Assembly: GCA_963969365.1 (NCBI GenBank)
Contig: OZ017760.1
Location: 1,860,001 to 1,924,000 of the forward strand
Length of the DNA stretch: 64,000 bases
From: Asterochloris sp. CNOR1
Lineage: Eukaryota > Chlorophyta > Trebouxiophyceae > Trebouxiales > Trebouxiaceae
Direction: 5' to 3'
Every line of letters starts with the position of its first letter. Within the stretch, counting starts at the first letter, position 1. The notes under the pieces are model-generated. The model searched no databases, had not been told where the DNA came from, and saw only the letters and a list, made by a program, of their open reading frames with translations. The translations under genes were made by a program, and so were the position numbers. Below are positions 54,379-64,000 of the stretch, one piece after another.

Positions 54379-55560
54379 CATGCTGCATTCATTCATGAAG
54401 CTTTTATGTTGTGGCTCGCCCCCATATCGTTGCAAGTCCTATGCAGAAAACAACTGCTAAGGGGTCCGGCACATCCCCTTTTCAGTTTGCTGTGTTGATG
54501 CCAAGCATGTGCCTTAATGGGGTGTCTCAGACAGCATGTTGGCCTCAGAGCCTAAAATATGACCCGTGATGACAAGGAGGGGCATCTGGATTGGGGTACT
54601 GTGCAAAGCTCTCAAGACCAACAAATGAAGATTGGGCTGTGACAACGCAGATGGAAGGGGCAAGGGGAATTAATCAGGCTGCTCTGATTGTTGAGGACAC
54701 ATGATCTGACATGGTGCAGGTCTTGAGCCAGCTGGTGTGCATGGTTGAAGGCAGCAATGAGGCAGACGTTGCACCGTTTCAAGCTTCCTGTCCCTTCCAT
54801 CTGGGTGCAGCAGGAATTGACGGCTGATGCCATCAATCTGGAAGACATGTTTTTGAAATCGCAATGCTGCACCATGGCAGAAGAGCTCCTCGCACAGCTT
54901 CGGCTGGTTGACGTTCAGTCAAGCATTGAAGGCATAAACCTCACAGTCCTGGAGGGGTGTTACAAGGACAGAGATTGGCTTTGGTGCCAGTGTTGAGGAC
55001 TCTCAGTGTTCCAAGCCTGCTGCTCTGCAATGAGTCAGAAGTTCACATTGCACACTCCAGTCTTCACCTTGCTCACTGCAGCCCTCTATCATGCAGCTCC
55101 TCCTGGTTGAACATGCACTGTCAGGGAGTTGCAGGCATGAAAGGGCAGCCCATGCTGCTGACAGCTGTACATTGGAAAGCAGAATGGCTGGCATCAAAAT
55201 AATGTACTAGCGTCCAGAACTGGCAACAAACTTTTGAGCGCAAGCAAGAGTGCATGCAGTGCAGAAATTTGCAGCACCCTTGCGCATCGCTCAGCAGTAG
55301 CCAGTTTGCCCTCAAGCCTCCAGCTGCGCACTCAATCGTGAGCTGCAGAAGCAGTTGCCATCTGCAGTTGTGGCCACCGACATGATCGCTTTGATGACAG
55401 GGTCTTTCGCCAGTGCTCCCATCGTGCTGAGGCCAGCTTGATCTGTAGCAAGCGGGGCACTGGTAACCAATGACTGGTTGCTTGAGGCAAGAAAGTTGTG
55501 CTATGATTTAGAGTCCAGTTCGGTTCCCTTGTCCCCACTAGAGAGAAGTCACACCCAGGC
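54379..55560. other. Intergenic: CEP95-like gene to PMS2
   Basis: About 1.18 kb. A plus-strand frame at 54745-54996 has coding-like composition (LPVPSIWVQQELTADAINLE, MAEELLAQLRLVD) but no recognised domain; it could be an alternative 3' exon of the CEP95-like gene or a small unknown gene. The remainder shows nothing. Confidence 0.35.
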
Positions 55561-58500
55561 ATGCCTCCAGGGACCATCAAGCCCATCGGCAAAGGAGATG
55601 TTCATAAGATCTGCTCTGGCCAGGTCATTTTGGACCTGGCTACCGCTGTCAAAGAGCTTGTAGAGAATGCTCTGGATGCAGGGGCCACCAATATTGAGGT
55701 GACAGGCGCCATAGATCTGCAATGGGGTTGCCTGCTCATGTTTTTGCTGGTCTCAGCAGCATCTGCACTGTCGCTATTTTCGCTGAGAATATGGTGCATG
55801 CTGCATAGAGCAGAGCTTGACCCACTGCAGCAACAAGACAAATGATGCAGCATGTGCACACAAATGCATGATGTGAGGTGCAAGGTGCAGAGTATGGCAG
55901 CATACCCACTGTCTGACAATTGCATATTTTAGGTGCGCCTGACAGAGTATGGCAGTGAGATGATTGATGTGGCTGACAATGGGAGCGGCATCGCTCAGGA
56001 GGATTTTGAGACACTCATGCTCAAGTATCACACCTCCAAGATCACGAAGTTTGAGGATCTGCAGGTCGGTGTCCATGCAGGAGACACTTGAGTTTCTGGA
56101 GTGCTGGAGGGGGAGTGCTTTGCAGGACTCTGTTCAGGAAACCTTCTGCCTTGCTGATTGAATGCCCTGGCGCTGAGCTGCCGGCTTGTGAAGCTGCGTG
56201 AGGTGCCATGCTCAGCGCATGGTGCTGCCGGACGCTGCCATGCACCAGCAACACAATTGCGAGCCACCTGCATGGCAAACTGCTGTCTGCATGCTTCTTG
56301 TGGGCCAACATGGCAATGACCTGTATCCCTCGAAGCAGCACCAGATATTATCCTCACATGAGCCCCATGCCGGGGCACCTAGGGGATTGGAGCAGCCTGC
56401 AGAGCTCGCCGTCGCACAACCAGTTGCTGTATCACCCCCACATGCAGCCAATACAAGCCGTGGGCAGATCTTGGGCTTGTAGGCTGACTCAGCTGACTCT
56501 TTGCACAGGCAAGGACACCCCCTGTCGTTGTGGTCACCTTGCTTGGCGGGTGCAGGCTGTGGGCACCTTTGGCTTCCGTGGAGAGGCGCTCAGCTCCCTC
56601 TGCGCTCTGGCAGACGTCTCTGTGGTCACTCGCTGCAAGGAAGCTCTCCTGGGGCAGAAGCTGTCATATGACCATGCCGGCAGGCTGGGGCAGCAGAGCC
56701 CCACTGCCAGAGCCCCCGGCACCACTGTCACTGCCAAACAACTTTTCCACAATCTCCCTGTGCGGCACAAGGTGAGCACTTGTTGTGCACGCTCTGTTTG
56801 GGCAGCATCTGAGCATGCCACCAGCTTGGTAGGCTGGGGCAGCAGAGCACCAGGACCACTGGCCCTGGCAGCAGTATCACTGTCAAGCAGCTCTTTCACA
56901 ATGTGCCTCTGTGGCACAAGTCGGGCAGATCGATTGGAGGCTCTCGTTGGGTAGCAGCTAAGCATACCACTAGCCTAGTTGGCTGGGGCAGCATGGCCCC
57001 CCCTGCAACGCCCTTTGGCACCACCTTTGCTGCCAAGCAGCTCTCCAACAACCTGCCTGTTAGGCCTCAAGGTGAATGCTTCTGCTCAGCTCCCCCACGC
57101 TGAGCATTATCTGGGCTGCCACGTATGCTTCTGTTTCCAGCTCGCATGGGCAAGACACATGTCAGATCTGCCTGCGCGTGGTGCAACCAGTGAATAAGAT
57201 CTGCGGGGCGGGAGCTCATCACACCTGCTCCGCTCATGGCCACATTCTCGCTGTTAAAAAGTACTTTTCAGGCCAGGCCTCAGTGGTGCAAAGATGCTGC
57301 AGCACTTCCACCAGTAGCGCTTCACCAAAGTCCTCAAGACTTGCAGCTCACTATGACTGCAGGAGTTCAAGCGTCACATCAAGCGGGAGTACGGCAAGCT
57401 GCTGGCAGTGCTGCAGGCATATGCCCTTATCTCGACAGGGGTGCGCATCATCTGCACAAACCAGGTCAGCCCACTTTTGAGGATACGTCTGCGTTGATCT
57501 CATGAGTGTCAGCTTGACGCATCCCACGCTGCCTTGCTTTGCATTGATCCCTTGTGTATTCTGTGCATGGCTATGGTTTGACTGTTGTACCTTTCCTGAC
57601 TGGACCAGACAGATGGTTGCCGCCTGCATCTGGCAGCTGTGTGTCTTGGCAGACCGTTGAGAACACATCTTAAGGTCACCACATATGGCGCCAGCTCATC
57701 AAGAGCCCAGCACCCATGTGACGTTGGCAGGTCTGCAGATGCCATAGCCTGGCCTAGTGCATTGACACTGTGGCAGCTGCTTGTGCCAAGGGCAGCTGAC
57801 GTTGGCAGGTCTGCAGATGCCATAGCCTGGCCTAGTGCATTGACACTGTGGCAGCTGCTTGTGCCAAGGGCAGCTGACGAGCCCAAGTCGCATGCTGGTC
57901 AATTTACTTCAGGCACAAACCTACAGCGCTGCAGCTGACCTCCATCCAAGTCCCTGTCTGGCTGGGGTGGCTGCTTGGTGTTATCGCATCTCACCCTCCC
58001 CACTCAAGCATCAAGTCGAAGCACTTCACTGTCCAGCACACATAGCTGTGTCTTGCTGCAGGTGGGCACTGGAGCACGCAGCACAGTGCTGAGCAGCCAG
58101 GGGGGCACCAGCTTGTGGGCCAATGTGGTCACTGTCTTCGGCTCCAAGGCAGCCCACAGCCTGCAGGAGTTCAGTGCGGCGCCTGCCGATGGCATCAACA
58201 TTGAGGGGTGAGCGGTGACTCTGCGGTGTCAGCAATGGCTGCAATGCACTGAACTGGGCAATGCTGCTTTCCTTGCTTCCTTTCCTTGCACGTGTGCCTA
58301 GCCTGTCCATGAGGCTGCCGCCAATCAGACATAGCATCGTGAGGGGTGAGGGTTCTGCTCACATCAGCGATTAGGGCAGTACTGTGGCAGTACTGTTTGA
58401 CCAGGCAACCATGCGCTGCACTGCCTGCTGACCTGCCCCGCATGGTAGGGATGCGCCAACCTGCAGACCAAGCCTGCGCTTCAGAAAGGGCTGAGATGGC

Positions 58501-61500
58501 AGCACATACATGATAGCAGCCACAGGTGTGCATCATGCACGTGTTACATCATTTCAAGGCTGCCTCTTTGCCCTTGCAGGTAGGCGTGCCAGCCAGTCAA
58601 ACCGTTGCGGAGTGTATTGCTGTCTGGTCCTGCTCATGTGCCTGCCTGCTCATGTGTCAGGTGTTCATTGTATGCAGGTATGTGTCTAAGCCTGCTGCTG
58701 GGGGACGTGGTGCTGCTGACCGACAGTTCTTTTTTGTCAACCGTCGCCCCGTCGATCTGCCCAAGGTATACCTCCCTGGGGTGGCTGGTCCCTGCCAGCA
58801 AAATGTTCTGCATGCTTAGCTGTCTGGCAGCCACTGTTGTCAGACTGTGGTACTTATCCAGCATAGTCTCCCCAATTGTGCTGCAGCTCTTCCGGCATCA
58901 TTTACCATTTGTACCATCTCAATACCCCTCTCGACGTCCTTTCAGTGCCCCACATTGCTAGCAGTGCACCGGCTCAGCACCATCTCCCACCACCAGATGG
59001 TGCCAGGTCTAGGGGTCAGTAAATGGCTTGGTGAGGGTGGGAGCAGGCCGATCTGGTGTGTCTCTGGCTCCGCCCACCGCTGCCCTGCAGAGCTGTGCAC
59101 CACCTGCCTGTCCCACACGAACAGAGTTGCAAAGCACGGCCTCGTTACCAAAATACCCCTCTGCCCCTGAAGGTCCCTGGCCCCACTGCCTGCAGATGAA
59201 CAAGGTGTTGAATGAATGCTTCCGTGCGCTTTCCAGTGCAGCAGGTTCCAGTTCGCGGCCCATGGCAGTCATCAACCTCACCACTGACAGGGGTAGGTGA
59301 GCCAGCGAGACAGAAATACACTTTGTGGGTTGCAACTCTGTAGGCGCAGCCTCTTTTACTCTCTGTCTTCCACAGCATGGGCGCTCAGAGGTGCATTGCA
59401 CAGGCTGTGGCTGCGTGAATGACGACTTGCTGTCCCTTGTTGTCTGGACTTGTGCCACAATAATCAGGGCCAGGGTGTGCTCAGGGCTTCCATGTAACTT
59501 AGCCAAATCCCTTCAGGTGGGGCAGCGCTGCCTTAGATGGGGCAAGTCAGCATGCTGCACATCAGGTATGAGAACCCCCATAACGTGTGGACGCAGCTGC
59601 AACCTGCCCTGACGTCCCACGGGCACTGCAGGAGATGCCTCATGCTCAATGGGCAGGCATTTGCACCACCCAATGCTTTCCCCTTGCAGATGCCAACCCC
59701 ATGCCAAGACGTTACACATTGCTCAGATGGAAGGTCCTCTGACAGCCTCCTCTCTGCCCTTTGCAGCTGCAAAGTTAATATCTCACTGTAACATCACACA
59801 ATGCTCTGATGGCAGGCCTTGTGACCACCTGCTCTTTGGCCCATGCAGCTACGATGTCAACGTCACGCCAGACAAGCGCAAAGTGCTGCTGCACAGCGAG
59901 CAGAGCATTGTGGCTGCCTTCCAGCAGGTCAGTGCACCACAGGAACAGCGCCTGGTGCCTTCAAGCGCCTCTGGTGCACTCCATGGACAGCCTCTGGGGT
60001 CCATGGAGACGCCGCGCTGCCTCAGCAATACATTTGGGAAGCGCCTCATTGTGCAGATACCCAGCTCGTCTGTCTCTGGTGCACCTAGGCGCCAGCGCTG
60101 GCGCCTGCAAGCGTCCCTGATCATGTGCCCTTCATCTATAAGCTTGTCCCTACCTCTCATGCTGAGCGTCCCATCCTCAGCCAGTAAGGCTGCAGGTCCA
60201 ATGTCCAGTCATTGTGCTGCTGCCAGCTGCACTGCTGTGGCTTGGCGTGGACCTTGAGCATTGTGGCACATTCTCTGCTTGAACAATGCAGCCCATACCA
60301 GGGACCTAGCAGCATCGATCAGCCCTGCTGCCCTGATGCAGCCCTGCTCAGGGCCTTCCCTGCGGCACAGACTTCAGACCTGCACAAGGCCCATCCCATG
60401 CCGTTGTGTTCTGAGGCAGATGGTTGCTGCCTGCAGGCGCTGACTGACCTCTGGGAGCCCTCACGCTCCACCTTTGCTTTGGGCACTCAGGTGGCCACCC
60501 CCCAGATTCAGTCGCCGCGCCAGAGCCAGTCTCCTGGCAGCCTGGTGCAGCGGCTCTCTGCAGGCTCGCAGCCGTCGCAGGCTGAGGGACTTGGGGAGTG
60601 GAACAGCGAAACAGGTGGGCCCCTCTGCTTGTGACTGTCAAGCTCTGGAACCAGCTGCTAGCTTGTAGCTCTTGCAGGCACAGTGCGGGTGGCTGGGGAG
60701 CCTTGCTATGACTGTGGTCTGAGTCAGCAGGCCTCTGCAGGCTGGCAGACACTGCAAGCAAGGGGACTTGATCAGGAGCACTATGTAAAGTACAATCATG
60801 GGGGCCTATCTTGTGTGGCTACCTGATGCAGCGGCACTCTGGCAGTTCATGGGCAGCAAGAGCCCACTCGTGGAACCTAAAGTCCAGCTGAAAGTTACCT
60901 CCTGTGGCGTCTGTCCAGGCAGCACTGTTGCCACTGAAAGTCATCCCTGCTGACACCGCTGCACTTGCTACCTGCCCCTGTTGTGGTCACAAGACACTGT
61001 TTACTGGTCCTGAAAGTTCCTCCATGGAGACCTGGCCTCTTGAGCCCCAGCCAGTGAACTCAGCTTCTACTGGCTCTCCTGCAGAAGCTGCTGTGCAGTC
61101 AGCCAGCGCTGGCAGGAGCTCTGGCGCTGCCCTGCCCCTGTCACGCTTCAGCCGGGGCAGCAGCGACACCACCCTGTCAGGGTGAGCTGACTTCTTCCTG
61201 GAGGCTGTCATGCTGCTCCGCGTTGCTGTATGCATATTGCCTGTACCAGGGGCTGAGTGCTGAGCACATCCTGTAGAAGCTCCCGCGTGCACTCAGACCT
61301 GCAAGCTGAAGTGTTTTGTTTCATGGGGCAGCTCATACTGCCTTGTAGCCAGCTAGCATCTGGATTTAATGCTCTGCTCAGGCCCTGAACCACTGCTGTG
61401 TGCACTCAAGATGAACTAGGTGCCTCAACAGGTGAGGGCTGCCTTTGCACCCGCAGCTGGCCCACCTAATGCGCTTATGTTGCAGGCAGAAACGTGGACG

Positions 61501-64000
61501 GTCTGAGGGCGGACAGTCAGCAGCCACTCCTGCGTTGAAGCAGCCGCTGATAGCTGCCTTTGCTCTGAAGCAGGCCTCGCCTGCACAGCGACCGATGCAC
61601 GTGGGGGCTGGGCAGGCACAGGCACAGGAGGCCTCACCCACAAAGCAGCAGGCCCAGTCAGGGGCTGAGCTGGTACTGGCAGAGCACATTGAGCCGACGC
61701 AGCAAACAGGGCAGGCAGGGGCTGGCCAGGCACATCTGGGGACCAATGCGACACAGGCGCAGACAGAGCACGCCTTGTCAGCAAAGCCACGCGGGGAGGC
61801 AGGGACTGGCCAGGCGCAGGCCGCAGCAATGGAGGGCAGCGACGACGAGGCCAGCTCAGAGGGAGAGGATGGTGTGTGCCGCTGTGATGCTGCATTCCTG
61901 AAGTGTCACCTGCTGTAGCAGGCTGGTGGGGGCATGAGCTCAACTACTCTTCTTCACGTCGAATCTCAATTGAGCGGCTAGCAGCCTGGATGCGTGAGAG
62001 TCTACATCTGATTAGCACAGTGGGAAAGTGGCCACGTATGTCCCCTGTATTTGATGTGTGCGAGGCTCTTGTTGAGCCTGCCATTGCACCGACCCAGTTT
62101 TGCAAGATACCGGTGGGGCTGGATGCCCTGCACAGCGCCATGAGTTAGCCATCCTGGCAGCATCCCTGCTGAATGCAGAGAACATACCACCCATGTGACT
62201 CTGCAGCTCTGAAATCTCATGATGTGTCCATGCTGTTTTTGGTTTTATGTCCTCTGGGGCGTTGCCTGCAGGCGATGTTTCAAGCCTGCGGTCTGCCATG
62301 CACAGGACTTGGACGCCACCACTGTGCCTTTGATGGCGCTCTGCAGCCAGCAACCCCCTGCCCGCACTGCCTGCAGGCGATGGAGAGCCACGCTCTGCCA
62401 AGAGGAAACTCTGGAAACCCCCGGGCATGGAGCGGCCCATACCGCCCTCCCCACCCTCAGCTGCTGCAGGGGCGTCACGCCTGTGGCAGCAGCCGACTTG
62501 CCCTCGGCTGCCGCATGTGCCAGCCGTCCAGCTGCACACTGACACAGTGGCTGCTGCACCTGCTGTTGAGGGTGGCCAGCAGCACCATGCTGCTGATGGA
62601 GGCGGCAGGCAGCCGCTGGCTACACGCCTGGACGATGCAGCAGGTAGGCTGGCCCCTGCTGCTATGCGCAGCTCAGTGGGCGGCCACAGGCGCTCTGGTT
62701 CTGTCTCAGGCAAAAGCAGCGACATCGATGAGGAGGGCAAGGGCTTGGGGCCAAGAGAGCGTGAGTCAGGCAAGCATCTGGCAGCGTGAGGGCTGCAGTC
62801 TCAATCCAGGCAGATAGTGGCAACTTTCGTGCTAGCCGGAACTTCTGTGGGGTGGCTGCAGCTGCTGGTGTCAGAGCACACCCTTCCTTGACTGCTCACC
62901 CTGAATCTAGAGATTTGCAGCTTGAGTTGCACAGCCGCATGCGCTAGGCCTGACAGCAGGCCAAGCCTGCTCATGCACACTGCGTGCTGCAGGTGAGGCA
63001 GGCGCTTTGGGCTCCTGTGGTGACAGAGCATCCCTGCCCATGGGAGCTGCAGGCTCCTGCGGCAGCCAGCGCCTGCAGCAGCGCCATGATGCCAGCAGCG
63101 GCTCGCAAATGGGCACCCCGGCTGCTGCGGGACCCTCTCAGCAACAAGGGGCAGAGGATGCAGCAGTGCAGGCTGCAGCCGACCAACAGGATGAGGTGAG
63201 GCAGCCCTGCTGCGTCTTGGGAGTGGGCGGGCACAGCTTCAGCTGTGCAACAGGACAGTGTCATACATCAGGGTGCATGACCGGCAAGTGATGCCTCGTA
63301 GGGCTGGTGCCGGCAAGGGCCCACAGCTGGGCACTGGGGCTGCTGTGGGTCTCTCTCTGCATCCGGGGGCAGACAAGGCAGCAGACCAAGCTGCAGCAGA
63401 CCCAACAGGATGAGGTGGGGCCGCTCCACTGCATGTTGAGAGGCATCAGGCACAGGGTCAGCCATGCGAGAGGAGTGCCCCATACATCTGCGTGTGCAGC
63501 CAGCAAGCACAGGTTCCAGGCCTGGCCCATCATGCCAGCGTCGGCCCTTCAGCTGGGCATTGGGGCTGCTGCGGGACCATCTCTGCAGCATGAGGCAGAT
63601 GATGCAGCAGTGCAGGCTGCAGAGGACACAAGCGATGAGGTGAGGCAGCGTTGCCCGTGGGGGAGGCATGGGCCCACTCCAGCTTGACGGCGGGCTCTCT
63701 CTACTGGTGCCAAGCATCTGCATAGCAGCTCGACCCCTGGAGATCTGCCCCAACCAGGGTGTTGCGGAGCTGAACAAACATGCAGTGGCCATTAGCAAAG
63801 CACCAACGTTGCGCCTTGTCATGACATCTTCATCGCTGCAGCTCATGCTCTTCTGCTGCAAAGCGCGCACCATTGTCATGCCCAGTCTTGGCAGCTGACC
63901 TGCCATTGGACCTGTAAAGGCAGTGGTACCTGTGGCGATGGGGGAAACAGGGGCAGTAACAGCTGCAGAGGGCCAACACAGCTGAAGTAACGCTGAGCCC
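55561..64000 (+). CDS. PMS2: PMS2-type MutL mismatch-repair protein (plant PMS1), continues past the window
   Basis: MutL-alpha subunit. Exons joined in phase: 55561-55698, 55933-56064, 56556-56771, 57363-57464, 58062-58207, 58678-58765, then 59196-59292 and 59849-59927. GHKL ATPase motifs: [12 protein letters not shown] (Mg/ATP Asn), [35 protein letters not shown]. They are followed by [12 protein letters not shown], the MutL-specific [15 protein letters not shown] and [30 protein letters not shown] at the start is PMS2-like rather than MLH1-like. A long Ser/Gln/Ala-rich linker exon follows (60.4-61.9 kb: [23 protein letters not shown], acidic [12 protein letters not shown]). A weak candidate for the start of the C-terminal part is 61945-62010 ([14 protein letters not shown]). 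The endonuclease domain with its DQHA-x2-E motif was not found up to 64000 and probably lies beyond. An exon between 59292 and 59849 is missing in my model. Confidence 0.88.
56683..57072 (+). repeat. Triplicated PMS2 motif-IV exon end, period exactly 149 bp
   Basis: GGCTGGGGCAGCA begins units at 56683, 56832 and 56981. Each unit is about 89 bp of exon ([16 protein letters not shown] region) plus 60 bp of intron. Unit 1 is the real exon end with donor GTGAGC. Unit 2 keeps all 29 codons open (..[15 protein letters not shown]) but its donor position reads TCGGGC. Unit 3 has a one-base-type frame change near its middle yet keeps [18 protein letters not shown] and a GTGAAT donor. Confidence 0.95.
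57719..57874. repeat. Perfect 78-bp tandem duplication
   Basis: 57719-57796 and 57797-57874 are identical over 78 bp (start TGACGTTGGCAGG). The array lies in the PMS2 intron between 57464 and 58062 and must be recent. Each unit contains GGCAGGTCTGCAG. Confidence 0.97.
59640..59880 (+). repeat. Two upstream echoes of the PMS2 DVNVTPDKR acceptor
   Basis: The real acceptor at 59848 (AATGCTCTGATGG..CTCTTTGGCCCATGCAG then CTACGATGTCAACGTCAC) is echoed 82 bp upstream (ATTGCTCAGATGG..CTCTGCCCTTTGCAG then CTGCAAAGTTAATATCTCAC) and about 77 bp before that (AATGCTTTCCCCTTGCAG). Confidence 0.8.
63095..63645 (+). repeat. Three copies of an exon-like unit, periods about 219 and 225 bp
   Basis: Units end in GATGAG plus GTGAGG, GTGGGG and GTGAGG at 63195, 63414 and 63639. 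In the shared frame they read [40 protein letters not shown] and [30 protein letters not shown](C/A)TCTC and GCAGTGCAGGCTGCAG core is obvious. Probably part of the PMS2 linker; whether one or all are used as exons cannot be told. Confidence 0.83.

Noticed and set aside
63268-63906. 212-residue minus-strand open frame
   Set aside because: It is the antisense of the plus-strand tandem units, has no recognisable domain and owes its length to the repeat and high GC.
1-64000. Dispersed introner elements as the explanation for the intronic repeats
   Set aside because: The repeated sequences differ from gene to gene and match only their own adjacent exon edge; no common element sequence was seen.
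1-64000. tRNA, rRNA, CRISPR or prokaryotic operon features
   Set aside because: No convincing tRNA B-box context, rRNA core or regularly spaced identical repeats with unique spacers was seen; the gene structure is eukaryotic.

Overview
The window is nuclear DNA of a green alga. The basis is dense GT-AG introns whose acceptors are almost all of the form TGCAG, exons of about 60-260 bp, TGTAA motifs after some stop codons, short TTTAGGG-type telomere-like tracts, and a gene set that mixes plastid-lineage families (DUF1995, a plant-like membrane/coiled-coil family) with general eukaryotic ones (PMS2, CEP95, MRS2, CobW/ZNG1, MAPR). The intermediate GC content and short intergenic gaps would suit a trebouxiophyte, but that placement is inference. 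No bacterial-style operons, rRNA genes, CRISPR arrays or convincing tRNA genes were seen.

Layout, left to right: CobW/ZNG1 GTPase (+, 5' end not resolved) at 225-4604; UBX-domain protein (+) 5238-6949; two-domain MAPR/cytochrome-b5-like membrane protein (-) 7285-9586; Ala/Gln-rich helical protein (-) 9822-14621; MRS2/CorA magnesium transporter (+) 14950-20733; WW-domain protein (-) 21020-29587; a poorly resolved repeat-rich segment 29.6-32.9 kb that includes an inverted-repeat pair; membrane-anchored coiled-coil protein (-) about 33.0-36.3 kb; DUF1995 protein (-) 36981-40395; CCHC zinc-knuckle protein (-) about 40.66-43.1 kb; bacterial-type histone-deacetylase-family protein (+) 43393-45890; glutathione S-transferase (-) 46717-48041; CEP95-like centrosomal/basal-body protein (+) 48107-54378; and PMS2-type MutL (+) from 55561 to beyond the right edge. 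For CobW, UBX, MAPR, HDAC and the N-terminal parts of the WW and PMS2 genes I could chain exons by hand with splice phases that agree throughout.

The most striking signal is not a gene. Nearly every gene carries, inside its introns, extra copies of the neighbouring exon edge together with its splice site ('echoes'): 50-220 bp segments that span a 5' or 3' splice junction, in tandem with the real junction at set periods (149 bp twice in PMS2, 68-69 bp four times in the DUF1995 gene, 50 bp at 13.1 kb). Copies range from identical to strongly decayed. Upstream echoes repeat acceptor plus exon start; downstream echoes repeat exon end plus donor. In the WW gene the single intron splitting the WW domain contains both kinds. 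This looks like a continuing process of local tandem duplication that lengthens introns and repeatedly offers spare splice sites and exons.

The genes share no single pathway. They are a normal housekeeping mix: metal handling (ZNG1-like, MRS2), protein quality control (UBX), redox/haem (MAPR, GST), mismatch repair (PMS2), centriole/cilium (CEP95) and plastid-lineage functions.
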